Counted from the first letter of the stretch, positions 1-6,967 are shown. The stretch: 8,891 nucleotides of DNA from Saprospiraceae bacterium UBA2365 (GCA_002344345.1 DDTL01000177.1:7798-16688); one strand, 5' to 3'. Numbers and translations: made by a program. Notes: generated from the letters alone by a model not told the origin.

Positions 1-50
1 ATAAATACAGGTAAAAAAAATGAATGGCTGAAAATAGTTTTAAAATGCTC

Positions 51-81
51 TTGATAGGTATTTTTTTTTGGAATAATTTTG
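51..81 (+). promoter_or_regulatory. Putative Bacteroidota-type promoter of the lipoprotein gene
   Basis: TAATTTTG at 74-81 matches the Bacteroidota -7 consensus TAnnTTTG. A TTG at 51-53 lies 20 bp upstream, which fits the -33 element spacing. Transcription would start near 88, leaving an untranslated leader of about 45 nt before the ATG at 134. The surrounding sequence is very AT-rich, so a chance match is possible. Confidence 0.4.
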
Positions 82-133
82 TAGAGTGATGATTTCTCAA
101 AAAAATATTCCATAATTTTAAAATTTAAACAAA

Positions 134-529
134 ATGAAAGATTTTATTTTAATTGTATGTAAACCAATGCTTTTAATGTTTTTCCTGGGATTTATCGTTT
201 TAGGTTGTCCTTGTTATGAACTTGAAGAATTGGGCCAGTATCCACATTTTGAATTCATCACTGTAAAAATGACCAATAAATCGTCATTGGATATTCACCT
301 GTTCATATCTGAAAAAGAATCTTTTGATCCATCCAACAAAGTTTTGCCAAATGGATCCAGAGAATGGAAATACAGTTGGGAGGCACAAAATTCAAATGAT
401 AAATTTAACATCACCATTATTGCCGGCAGAAATGGAACGGTTTTAGATACAAAAAACGATGAGATAGAACCTGGGATCATCTCAGAACACTACATTTATG
501 CTACATGGAATGGCAGTTCACTGGACTGA
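134..529 (+). CDS. Small putative lipoprotein of unknown function
   Basis: The gene encodes 131 residues. The N-terminus has a short charged start, a hydrophobic stretch over about residues 12-23, and a lipobox VLGC ending at Cys25. This predicts cleavage by signal peptidase II and attachment to a membrane through a lipidated cysteine. The mature part is about 107 residues, rich in Asn, Ser and aromatic residues, with alternating hydrophobic residues that suggest a small beta-sandwich. No catalytic motif or known family was recognised. The start at 134 is preferred over Met12 because it supplies the basic residue expected before a signal sequence. A putative promoter lies about 50 bp upstream and a terminator about 75 bp downstream, so it looks like a single-gene unit. 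It converges with the peptidase gene. The existence of the gene and its export are fairly secure; its function is unknown. Confidence 0.72.
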   Translation: MKDFILIVCKPMLLMFFLGFIVLGCPCYELEELGQYPHFEFITVKMTNKSSLDIHLFISEKESFDPSNKVLPNGSREWKYSWEAQNSNDKFNITIIAGRNGTVLDTKNDEIEPGIISEHYIYATWNGSSLD

Positions 530-603
530 ACTGAAAAACAACTGATAATTCATCAGATTAGAGGGATTAATATATTTCAGATTCATCAAAATCCGAATAT
601 AAT

Positions 604-641
604 AAAGCCGGAAGCTCATCAGAACTCCCGGCTTTTCCTTT
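604..641. terminator. Rho-independent terminator between convergent genes, probably bidirectional
   Basis: The arms AAAGCCGG (604-611) and CCGGCTTT (628-635) form a perfect 8-bp stem around a 16-nt loop. On the plus strand a T-rich run follows (633-642, interrupted by CC), which suits termination of the lipoprotein gene. On the minus strand the hairpin lies about 28 nt past the peptidase stop codon and is followed by a weaker T/A-rich tract, so it probably serves that gene too. Confidence 0.75.
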
Positions 642-663
642 TTTGCTAAAAAAGATCAAAATT

Positions 664-2748
664 TTATTTTACTGATGAATCCATCAGCTTCATTCTCAGA
701 TAGGTATAGATCTGAGCGGTCATTTTTGCACGTTGTTCGTTGGTGGAAGCGCCTCCGTGGCCACCTTCTGTATTTTCAAAATAATACACCTTACTTCCCA
801 GATCAGTCAATTTGGCTGCGGTTTTCCTGGCATGTCCGGGATGAACTCGGTCATCCCTGGTGGAAGTAGTGAAAAATACCTCAGGATAATTTACGCCGGC
901 CTTGATCTTCTGATAAGGAGAATACTGACTGATGTAAGCCCATTCTTCAGGAATGTCGGGATTGCCGTATTCGGCCATCCAGCTGGCGCCAGCAAGGAGT
1001 TTGTTGTACCGCTTCATATCGAGCAAAGGAACGGAGCAAACCACGGCATTGTAAAGATCAGGACGCTGTGTGAAAGCCACACCAACCAGCAATCCGCCAT
1101 TGCTGCCACCATAGATACCCAGGCGTGCCGGATTGGTGATCTTCCGTTTAACCAGATCCATGGCCACACCATGGAAGTCATCATAAACCCGCTGACGGTT
1201 TTCCTTCAAACCTGCCTGATGCCATTTCGGACCAAATTCACCACCACCGCGGATGTTGGCCAAAACATAAACGCCGCCTTTCTCCAGCCAGGTCATGCCG
1301 GTAACGGCAGAGTAGGAAGGCAACTGGGAGACCTCAAAACCGCCGTATGCATAAAGCAAAGTCGGATTTTTACCATCGTATTTCATGTCTTTGGCGCTGA
1401 CCACAAAATATGGAATTTTTGTGCCGTCTTTTGAAGTAGACTCAAACTGCTGTACCTGGAAATTATCGGTTTTGAACCATTCCGGAAGGGATTTAATCTT
1501 GATGAAATCACCTTTTTTGGCGTCAGCAAGATACAGTGTGGAAGGAGCAAGGAAATTGGTGAAGTAGAAGAAGAAGCGATCGCCGTCATCTTCTGCTGAA
1601 GCCAGCGAAATATTACCAAATTCCGGTGCATTGAACCTGGTTTTCTGCCATGTGCCGTTCCAGGTAAATTTGTATAATTCACTCTTGACATTGTTGACCA
1701 ATTTCACTATCATGGCATTTTTGGTGGAAGTCATTCCTTCGATACTGCTTTTTGCATCCGGTTCGATGACCAGTTGATAGTTGGTTTTTCCTGCAAGCAG
1801 ATCTTTATAAGGAATGCTGATCACAGCGCCTTGTCTGAATTTTTGCCCGCCGATCTCCCAGTCTGACTTCAGATCGAACAAAATCTGATCTTTGAAAACA
1901 GTAGAAAGTGAAATATCTTCAGGTAGTTCAAGTGAAACGATGGAGCCATTTTCGATAAAATGGTAGGTTCCGGTATAAAAAGAAGTCCTGCGTGTGATGA
2001 GCTGGTAATTTCTTTCCGGGGTAAAAAATGAGCTTCCCCAGATACCCATATCATTTTCTTCACCCTGGAAAGCCAGTTGTGCATTCTGTATCGGTGTGCC
2101 TCTTTTCCAGATCTTTACTTTTTTGGGATACCCGGAAGTGGTCATTCCGTCACCAAAATCTGTGGCAACCATCAGTGTATTTTTGTCAATCCAGCTGGCG
2201 CCGCCTTTTGCTTCAGCCAGGAAGAATCCGTCTTTTACAAAATTTTTGGTGGTCACATCAAATTCCCGGATCTCTACGGCATCACCGCCTCCTTTGGACA
2301 AATTCACCAAAAAGCGCTGATAATCGGGATAAAGTCCTTCAGCTCCTTTAAAAACCCATTTGATATTGTCTTCCGCAGACATTTTATCGATATCCAGGAG
2401 GATCTCCCAGGTCGGGTTTCCGCTCAGGTAGTTGTCAAAGCTGGTCCTGCGCCATATCCCGCGAGGGTTGGTTTTGTCCTGCCAGAAATTGTAGATAAAA
2501 TCACCGTAGATACCCGGCGCGGCGATCCTTTCGGTCGAATTGAGCACGCTGAGGATCTTGTCATAATTCTCTTTGTAATAGGGTTTGGACTCAAATGCCG
2601 CTGTTGACTGGGCATTCATTCCGACAACCCATTCAAGCGCTTTCGGGTCATCGACATTTTCCAGCCACAGGTATGGATCATTATTTTGGGCCATAAGGTT
2701 CAGCAATGAAAAATGAAAAAGTAAAACCATAAATGTTAATACTCGCAT
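664..2748 (-). CDS. Secreted prolyl oligopeptidase family serine peptidase (S9A)
   Basis: The protein has 694 residues, close to the usual size of full-length prolyl oligopeptidases. Residues 1-20 form a signal peptide ending near LMAQ, so the enzyme is probably periplasmic or exported, unlike cytosolic animal POP. After it comes the N-terminal segment DPYLWLEN (about 24-31), typical of the family, then a beta-propeller region (about 75-430) and a C-terminal alpha/beta-hydrolase domain (about 435-690). The catalytic triad is visible: Ser549 in GGSNGG, Asp632 in RDDRV and His664 in EGGHGG. Arg634 matches the substrate-binding arginine that lies two residues after the catalytic Asp in pig POP. 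Such enzymes cut short peptides, usually after proline. The specificity here is inferred from the family, and a different S9A specificity is possible. The gene stands alone, faces the lipoprotein gene, and has the 433-bp repeat R1 immediately upstream. Confidence 0.93.
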   Translation of the reverse strand: MRVLTFMVLLFHFSLLNLMAQNNDPYLWLENVDDPKALEWVVGMNAQSTAAFESKPYYKENYDKILSVLNSTERIAAPGIYGDFIYNFWQDKTNPRGIWRRTSFDNYLSGNPTWEILLDIDKMSAEDNIKWVFKGAEGLYPDYQRFLVNLSKGGGDAVEIREFDVTTKNFVKDGFFLAEAKGGASWIDKNTLMVATDFGDGMTTSGYPKKVKIWKRGTPIQNAQLAFQGEENDMGIWGSSFFTPERNYQLITRRTSFYTGTYHFIENGSIVSLELPEDISLSTVFKDQILFDLKSDWEIGGQKFRQGAVISIPYKDLLAGKTNYQLVIEPDAKSSIEGMTSTKNAMIVKLVNNVKSELYKFTWNGTWQKTRFNAPEFGNISLASAEDDGDRFFFYFTNFLAPSTLYLADAKKGDFIKIKSLPEWFKTDNFQVQQFESTSKDGTKIPYFVVSAKDMKYDGKNPTLLYAYGGFEVSQLPSYSAVTGMTWLEKGGVYVLANIRGGGEFGPKWHQAGLKENRQRVYDDFHGVAMDLVKRKITNPARLGIYGGSNGGLLVGVAFTQRPDLYNAVVCSVPLLDMKRYNKLLAGASWMAEYGNPDIPEEWAYISQYSPYQKIKAGVNYPEVFFTTSTRDDRVHPGHARKTAAKLTDLGSKVYYFENTEGGHGGASTNEQRAKMTAQIYTYLRMKLMDSSVK

Positions 2749-2791
2749 AATGTTGTTTTTAATGTTTTTAAACCAATTTGTTGACTAAACG

Positions 2792-2822
2792 CAAAAATAA
2801 AAGAATAATTATCATATGAAAC
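2792..2822 (-). promoter_or_regulatory. Putative promoter of the S9A peptidase gene, overlapping repeat R1
   Basis: Read on the minus strand, TATTTTTG (plus-strand 2792-2799) matches TAnnTTTG and lies about 43 bp before the ATG. About 19-20 bp further upstream is GTTTC (2818-2822), a weak fit to the TTTG -33 element. The -7 box is outside repeat R1, but the -33 region lies inside its left edge, at one of the five positions where the two copies differ. The call is tentative because the sequence is AT-rich. Confidence 0.35.
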
Positions 2823-3236
2823 TTAAAGTGTAAGTCCTTATACCAACGGTCGATATATGGGGACGAAAGGAAGGAATGTGCGGGTTTTCCCGGGTATTCA
2901 AATCGGTTGAAAATGACAACTGCCCGTCGGATTCATGGTTTTAGGAGGGTAATAAATGTACTGAGGGTCAAAAGTATGGTACAATTTGTAACTTTACCTT
3001 TACTCCTGATTCATTTACTATCAATAGTGTCCGACAAAAATTACAAGATTTCTCGCTACGCTCGTAATGATGAGGCTTTTGGGGTTTTTGGAGGTTAGGG
3101 AGTGGCGGCGGCAATGCCGCCGCCACTCCCTAACCCAAACAACTAACTGTCTGTCATTCCTGACGCTGCGGTCAGGACAGGTCCGAGTGTAGCGAGAAAT
3201 CTCAAACAAAAAATTCTATCCTTTTATATTTTGCCG
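2804..3236. repeat. Long direct repeat R1 (433 bp), left copy flanking the IS
   Basis: This segment recurs at 4894-5326 in the same orientation, at a constant offset of 2090 bp. The copies differ at only five positions: 2813, 2818, 2924, 2947 and 3071 in this copy, giving about 98.8% identity without gaps. A shared G precedes both (2803 and 4893); in the right copy that G is the last base of the IS. R1 ends at TTGCCG (3231-3236) and the IS begins at the next base. The left part (2804-3045) has no obvious function. The right part holds the structured core described separately. The short open frames here on both strands appear to be chance translations, with no protein-like signal. Confidence 0.93.
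3046..3202. repeat. REP-like structured core of R1: outer stem with two inner hairpins
   Basis: AGATTTCTCGCTACGCTCG (3046-3064) pairs with 3184-3202. Eighteen of 19 positions are complementary, and the odd one is a G-U wobble in RNA. Inside it lies a perfect palindrome at 3093-3135 with 21-bp arms and a single central base, very GC-rich (GTGGCGGCGGC). A second hairpin follows at 3151-3180, with CCTGAC pairing to GTCAGG plus outer CTGT/ACAG pairs. The whole could fold as a three-way junction. The outer arm resembles widespread intergenic palindromic repeats of the kind TCTCGCTACGCTCG, which I recall being dispersed in Bacteroidota and other genomes. It could stop or stabilise transcripts from either side. 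Confidence 0.8.
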
Positions 3237-3249
3237 CCTGTTTTCGTCG
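3237..3249 (+). repeat. Left terminal inverted repeat of the IS
   Basis: CCTGTTTTCGTCG is the exact reverse complement of 4881-4893. Complementarity breaks at the next base inward (C here, where G would be needed). It lies 15 bp beyond the transposase stop codon, so this is the 3' side of the gene. Confidence 0.85.
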
Positions 3250-3251
3250 CT

Positions 3252-3260
3252 GGGACACCC
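3252..3260 (+). repeat. Subterminal 9-mer GGGACACCC at the left IS end
   Basis: The same 9-mer occurs at 4807-4815 near the right end, and a one-mismatch copy, GAGACACCC, sits directly beside it at 4798-4806. All three are in the same orientation, and the left and right GGGACACCC copies are both followed by T. Repeats just inside IS ends can be transposase or host-factor binding sites; that role is inferred here. Confidence 0.5.
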
Positions 3261-3264
3261 TGAG

Positions 3265-4779
3265 TTAAAAATCGAATAAATTTGCCAGATTTTGTTGCTC
3301 AGGGGTAAGAATTAACATTTTTGAGACAGTATGATCAGATAAAGGGTGGGTCACAGTTATTTTTTGGATTGTTTTCGCTATTTCTATTGCTTTTTCAGGG
3401 CTTAAACCAGCTTTTTTGATTTTTAACTGTCGCTCCAATTCTTTGTAAATCTTATATGCAGCAAATGTGATACAAATATGAGCTTCTATTCTTCTTTGCG
3501 CTCTGTGATATACGGGTCTTACCTTTAAATCACTTTTAGCTATTCTGAAAGCTTTTTCTACATTCCACAGGTTTTGATAACTTTCAACTATAAAATTTGC
3601 TGCTAATCCGGTATTGGTTAAGTATCCTTTCAACCCATCCCACTTTGCATCCAAAGTGATCATTTCTTCATTGAGGCTAACTTTGACTTCATTTTCTATC
3701 TTTAAAAACTTGTTATAGCCTCTGTTATTGATATGCTTCTTTGTCAGTTGCCCGTTTTTGATCTGTGTCTTCAGCCTGTCCAGACCTTTGCGACGATTAT
3801 GGGCATCTTTTTTTGCACGTGCACTGCTGTAAGTAACGATCAATCTGTCTGAGTTCTCTTTATTTAATAGTACACAAGACTGGCCGTTTTGCAATTCCCT
3901 GGAAAGTATAGCTTGTTTGATCTCTTCTGATTCATTTTTTATCCTTGCTCCTAATATGTATTCAAATCCACGAGCTTTAAGTTCTCTGATATTATCTTTA
4001 GACAGCATTCCCGCATCCGCTACCACTATCAACTTTTCTACATGGTATTTATGCTCAAAACTTACAATGATCGGCATCAAAGTATGTCCTTCGTATTTAT
4101 TCCCTTCAAAAATGCTATAACTTACGGGATAGCCCTGTTGCGTAACCAATAAACCCAATACAATCTGGGGGTTACTATGTTTGCCGTCCTTTGAAAAACC
4201 TGGCTTCCTCAGATCGTCCTCTTGTTCAATTTCAAAATATAACGTTGTGACATCATAAAACAAAAGGTTCAATGGTTCTTTCAACACCTCACAAGTGTGT
4301 GCATATGATATGTCCTGTATTGCTTCTTTTTGCTTTGAATGCAGTTTATCCATATACCTGTACACACTGTTAATATCAATACAAAGTCCGTGATATTTGG
4401 ATAAATAATCCACTGTCTTGAGCTTGCTGACCGGGTACACCAGGCGACATAACACTAAATGGCGAAACATCTGATCTTTTACCTTGCCAAACCCTATCTC
4501 ATCAAACAATTTCCCTAAAAGCTTTTCGATGCCTATCACCGTTAATGATTCAATACCAGCAATAAATTGATGAAGTTCTTGCTTATGACTTGAAAAACTA
4601 AATTCCTGCAATCCTGAAAGTCTGTTAATCCATTCTTTGCCTTCTAGAAATAATTTTTCAACAACTCCGGCATTATTGCTACAGCCTATTGTTTTGACTA
4701 CCTTATTCCTGCCATTTAGCTTTTGGATGACCTGAATACTAATTTTTCCACTTTTGTTCAGCTTTTTTCTTACAAACAT
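3265..4779 (-). CDS. IS1634-family DDE transposase
   Basis: This is a transposase of the IS4/IS1634 type, cutting and joining DNA at the IS ends. From the ATG at 4779 it has 504 residues. The frame is open upstream to an ATG at 4827 (520 residues), but those 16 extra codons simply translate the GGGTGTC subterminal repeats, and family proteins begin much like MFVRKKLNKSGKIS, so 4779 is preferred. In the 520-residue numbering the catalytic residues are Asp192 in FYDVTTLYFE, Asp271 in VVADAGM and Glu424 in WNVEKAFRIAKSDL. They are followed by the RPVYHRAQRRIEAH segment usual after the catalytic Glu. The long stretch between the second Asp and the Glu fits the beta-strand-rich insertion domain of IS4-like enzymes. 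The frame is intact, with no stop or frameshift, so the enzyme may be active. No clear promoter was found. Confidence 0.92.
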   Translation of the reverse strand: MFVRKKLNKSGKISIQVIQKLNGRNKVVKTIGCSNNAGVVEKLFLEGKEWINRLSGLQEFSFSSHKQELHQFIAGIESLTVIGIEKLLGKLFDEIGFGKVKDQMFRHLVLCRLVYPVSKLKTVDYLSKYHGLCIDINSVYRYMDKLHSKQKEAIQDISYAHTCEVLKEPLNLLFYDVTTLYFEIEQEDDLRKPGFSKDGKHSNPQIVLGLLVTQQGYPVSYSIFEGNKYEGHTLMPIIVSFEHKYHVEKLIVVADAGMLSKDNIRELKARGFEYILGARIKNESEEIKQAILSRELQNGQSCVLLNKENSDRLIVTYSSARAKKDAHNRRKGLDRLKTQIKNGQLTKKHINNRGYNKFLKIENEVKVSLNEEMITLDAKWDGLKGYLTNTGLAANFIVESYQNLWNVEKAFRIAKSDLKVRPVYHRAQRRIEAHICITFAAYKIYKELERQLKIKKAGLSPEKAIEIAKTIQKITVTHPLSDHTVSKMLILTPEQQNLANLFDF

Positions 4780-4797
4780 CCCGCAAATATAATACAT

Positions 4798-4815
4798 GAG
4801 ACACCCGGGACACCC
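4798..4815 (-). repeat. Tandem 9-mers GGGTGTCCC and GGGTGTCTC upstream of the transposase start
   Basis: On the minus strand two 9-mers with one mismatch stand side by side, starting 18 bp before the preferred start codon at 4779. A third copy lies near the opposite IS end (3252-3260). Their position suggests subterminal binding sites, possibly letting the transposase repress its own gene; this is inferred from position only. Confidence 0.45.
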
Positions 4816-4880
4816 TAAATCAATCAAATAATTTTATATCATTCTAATATTCAGACATTTATAAATTTTGTCAAAAAAAC

Positions 4881-4893
4881 CGACGAAAACAGG
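4881..4893 (-). repeat. Right terminal inverted repeat of the IS
   Basis: CGACGAAAACAGG is the perfect partner of 3237-3249. It lies on the upstream side of the transposase gene, about 100 bp before the preferred start. The last base, G4893, is also the base that precedes the left repeat copy (G2803), so the exact junction with R2 is ambiguous by one base. Confidence 0.85.
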
Positions 4894-5326
4894 AATAATT
4901 ATTATATAAAACTTAAAGTGTAAGTCCTTATACCAACGGTCGATATATGGGGACGAAAGGAAGGAATGTGCGGGTTTTCCCGGGTATTCAAATCGGTTGA
5001 AAATGACAACTGCACGTCGGATTCATGGTTTTAGGATGGTAATAAATGTACTGAGGGTCAAAAGTATGGTACAATTTGTAACTTTACCTTTACTCCTGAT
5101 TCATTTACTATCAATAGTGTCCGACAAAAATTACAAGATTTCTCGCTACGCTCGTAATGACGAGGCTTTTGGGGTTTTTGGAGGTTAGGGAGTGGCGGCG
5201 GCAATGCCGCCGCCACTCCCTAACCCAAACAACTAACTGTCTGTCATTCCTGACGCTGCGGTCAGGACAGGTCCGAGTGTAGCGAGAAATCTCAAACAAA
5301 AAATTCTATCCTTTTATATTTTGCCG
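4894..5326. repeat. Long direct repeat R2 (433 bp), right copy flanking the IS
   Basis: This is the second copy of the repeat at 2804-3236, in direct orientation. It differs at 4903, 4908, 5014, 5037 and 5161. It starts at the base after the right inverted repeat of the IS and ends at TTGCCG (5321-5326), after which the sequences diverge completely (GATGAT here, CCTGTT after R1). It lies 51 bp beyond the stop codon of the Fic gene, so it sits in that gene's 3' flank and could act as its transcript end. As in R1, the small open frames within it look like chance translation. Confidence 0.93.
5136..5292. repeat. REP-like structured core of R2
   Basis: The same fold as in R1 is present: outer arms 5136-5154 and 5274-5292, a perfect 43-nt palindrome at 5183-5225, and a second hairpin at 5241-5270. 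Every paired position is identical to R1; the one difference inside the core (5161) falls in an unpaired linker. The core lies downstream of the Fic gene, where the strong palindrome could end or protect its transcript, although no T-run follows it on the minus strand. Confidence 0.8.
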
Positions 5327-5377
5327 GATGATAGTGATTTACTTTAGTGAAGTTGAACCACAATGCCTGAAAGAAGA

Positions 5378-6919
5378 TCAAAGAAAAACCTCCCGGAATT
5401 TATGTTCAATAGCGATCAATTCATTTTCAGAAAGATCTTTGAATTCATGCGTCCTTTCTCTGTGTGACAAATGTCCGTTTCCCTGGTCCAAAAAACGGAT
5501 TATCAGTGCAATCTCCTTGTCCGGCATTGCAAAAACATTTGTGAGATAATGATTCATCCGGTCAAATTTTTGGAAATAGGCTAATTCCTGAGGAATTGTT
5601 TGCTCAATAGCATATTGGATACAGCTATACAAAAATTCCGCCACTTTGGTTGCATCAAAATATCTGTACAAGTCCATAGTCTTGTTCAATATTTCAATAT
5701 TATTATCCTTTGAAACGCTCCAGTCAATTAAATCAAGTCTCGGAATCGAAAATTGCTCCAAAACCATGCGATATGCTTCCATTCTCTCGATAATGATCGC
5801 TGATACCGGAAATATTAATCCTCTTGATACATATTCTTTTCTGATGAGCACATCATGAATTAGATATCTATGAATTCTGCCATTTCCATCCACAAACGGG
5901 TGAATGAAGACGAAACCAAAAGCGATCATGGCTGCTGCTATCACTGCATCAAAATCAGCATCCTTTTCCAATTTCTTGTTGGTTTCAATTAATCCATTCA
6001 GCAGTTTGTTCAGATCAGTCCATTTGGCAGAAATATGAGACGTGATCGGAGTCCCGTATCTCCTGTCATGTTCGCCCACAAATCCTTCCTGTTCCCTTAT
6101 CCCCAATTTGGTAAATCGGGGATTTTCAATTACTGTCTGTTGCAATCTCTGCAACTCTTCAATAGTGATATCCCGCTGACCGGCCAGTCCGATCGTGCGA
6201 CCCCAACGTTGTATCCTGTTTTGTGCAGGATTTTCACTTTCAATCGCAAATGAAGCTTTTGAATCTTTCAAAATCAGAAAAGAAGCTGACCTTAACAGAA
6301 TGTCAGGATGAATATGATCAAGAACACTTTTGATCTGAGCCGAAAAATTCAGTTCACCAAAGTGGCGGATTTTGTCCGTTTTTCGTACCATCGGGCAAAA
6401 ATCCCTGACTCCGGGCAAATTATTCCTGATCCGATGTCTCTGGGAAATCTCAAACTCAGATGTTGCAAATTGTATTTTGGCATCCACCAGGTCAACATAA
6501 TTTCCGGAACTCAGGTTTGGCAATTCCAGTTTTTTCCCTGTCAACCACTCGTATAAAAACCAGATCATCCTGCTGTATCGCCCGGTTGGCTCCCTTGCGA
6601 TCAGATGGGTAATGTCAACTTCAGGAAGGTTTTCAAAAATCTTTTTCAAAACGCCAAGGTCGATCCCTTCATATTTCAGGGCGAAAGTCAAATGACCCAT
6701 GATCGAATTTTCCGGCATATAACGAGGCGTATAAACCATCCATTCATCGGTGTCATATCTTTTATGTTTTAAGCTGATCATGGCCAGGATATCTGGTATC
6801 ACCACCTGCAATTCAAAGGTCTTGATCAAAGCTCCATATCCGGCCAGATATCCTTCTTCAGGCGCTGTCCTGCCTTGAAAAACAGTTAATAAATGTGAAA
6901 ATTGATTAGAAATTGCCAT
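5378..6919 (-). CDS. Fic-domain protein (probable AMP-transferase, class II autoinhibited)
   Basis: The protein has 513 residues. Fic enzymes usually move AMP from ATP onto a hydroxyl of a target protein. The core motif HPFVDGNGRIHR (residues 340-351) has every expected residue, including catalytic His340, acidic Asp344 and Arg348. An N-terminal inhibitory motif is visible as SFAIES (223-228), with Glu227 placed to block ATP. It sits about 113 residues before the motif glutamate-to-histidine, as in class II Fic proteins, but the usual final Gly or Asn is Ser. A segment RYSRMIWFLYEWLTGK (114-129) lies in an N-terminal extension that I recall from long Fic proteins. The C-terminal 70 residues look like a helical or winged-helix domain (SHRERTHEF region). 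No separate antitoxin gene is adjacent, consistent with internal inhibition. The target is unknown. No signal peptide is seen, so it is probably cytoplasmic. Confidence 0.92.
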   Translation of the reverse strand: MAISNQFSHLLTVFQGRTAPEEGYLAGYGALIKTFELQVVIPDILAMISLKHKRYDTDEWMVYTPRYMPENSIMGHLTFALKYEGIDLGVLKKIFENLPEVDITHLIAREPTGRYSRMIWFLYEWLTGKKLELPNLSSGNYVDLVDAKIQFATSEFEISQRHRIRNNLPGVRDFCPMVRKTDKIRHFGELNFSAQIKSVLDHIHPDILLRSASFLILKDSKASFAIESENPAQNRIQRWGRTIGLAGQRDITIEELQRLQQTVIENPRFTKLGIREQEGFVGEHDRRYGTPITSHISAKWTDLNKLLNGLIETNKKLEKDADFDAVIAAAMIAFGFVFIHPFVDGNGRIHRYLIHDVLIRKEYVSRGLIFPVSAIIIERMEAYRMVLEQFSIPRLDLIDWSVSKDNNIEILNKTMDLYRYFDATKVAEFLYSCIQYAIEQTIPQELAYFQKFDRMNHYLTNVFAMPDKEIALIIRFLDQGNGHLSHRERTHEFKDLSENELIAIEHKFREVFL

Positions 6920-6967
6920 TTGCTATGAAAACTTATTAAGCAAATGTTAGAAAAATAATTAATGTCG

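Larger units (their letters stand above)
3237..4893 (-). mobile_element. IS1634-family insertion sequence, 1657 bp
   Basis: The element is bounded by 13-bp perfect inverted repeats, CCTGTTTTCGTCG at 3237-3249 and CGACGAAAACAGG at 4881-4893. One intact DDE transposase gene on the minus strand fills nearly all of it. The length fits the IS1634 family (roughly 1.5-2 kb). The bases just outside are TTGCCG on the left and AATAAT on the right, so no target-site duplication is visible, although members of this family normally make one of a few bases. Both flanks are the direct repeats R1 and R2, meeting the IS ends exactly. The boundaries rest on two independent signs, the inverted repeats and the repeat junctions. 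The family call rests on the transposase. Confidence 0.88.

Noticed and set aside
733..1434. A 233-codon plus-strand open frame opposite the peptidase gene
   Set aside because: It is antisense to a peptidase with all catalytic motifs intact. Its translation is an unstructured mix without motifs, as expected of a shadow frame in a higher-G+C gene.
2907..3209. Small open frames (62-63 residues) on both strands of R1, repeated at 4997-5299 in R2
   Set aside because: They translate the palindromic repeat (ISRYARND-type strings) and overlap each other on opposite strands. They are identical in both copies because the DNA is, so this is no evidence of selection on protein.
2804..5326. A classical composite transposon
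   Set aside because: The flanking repeats carry no transposase gene, and the enclosed segment is the IS itself with no cargo, so this is the reverse of a normal composite element.
2804..5326. A CRISPR array or integron attachment-site array
   Set aside because: There are only two long repeats, with an IS between them. No short regularly spaced repeats or integrase gene are present.
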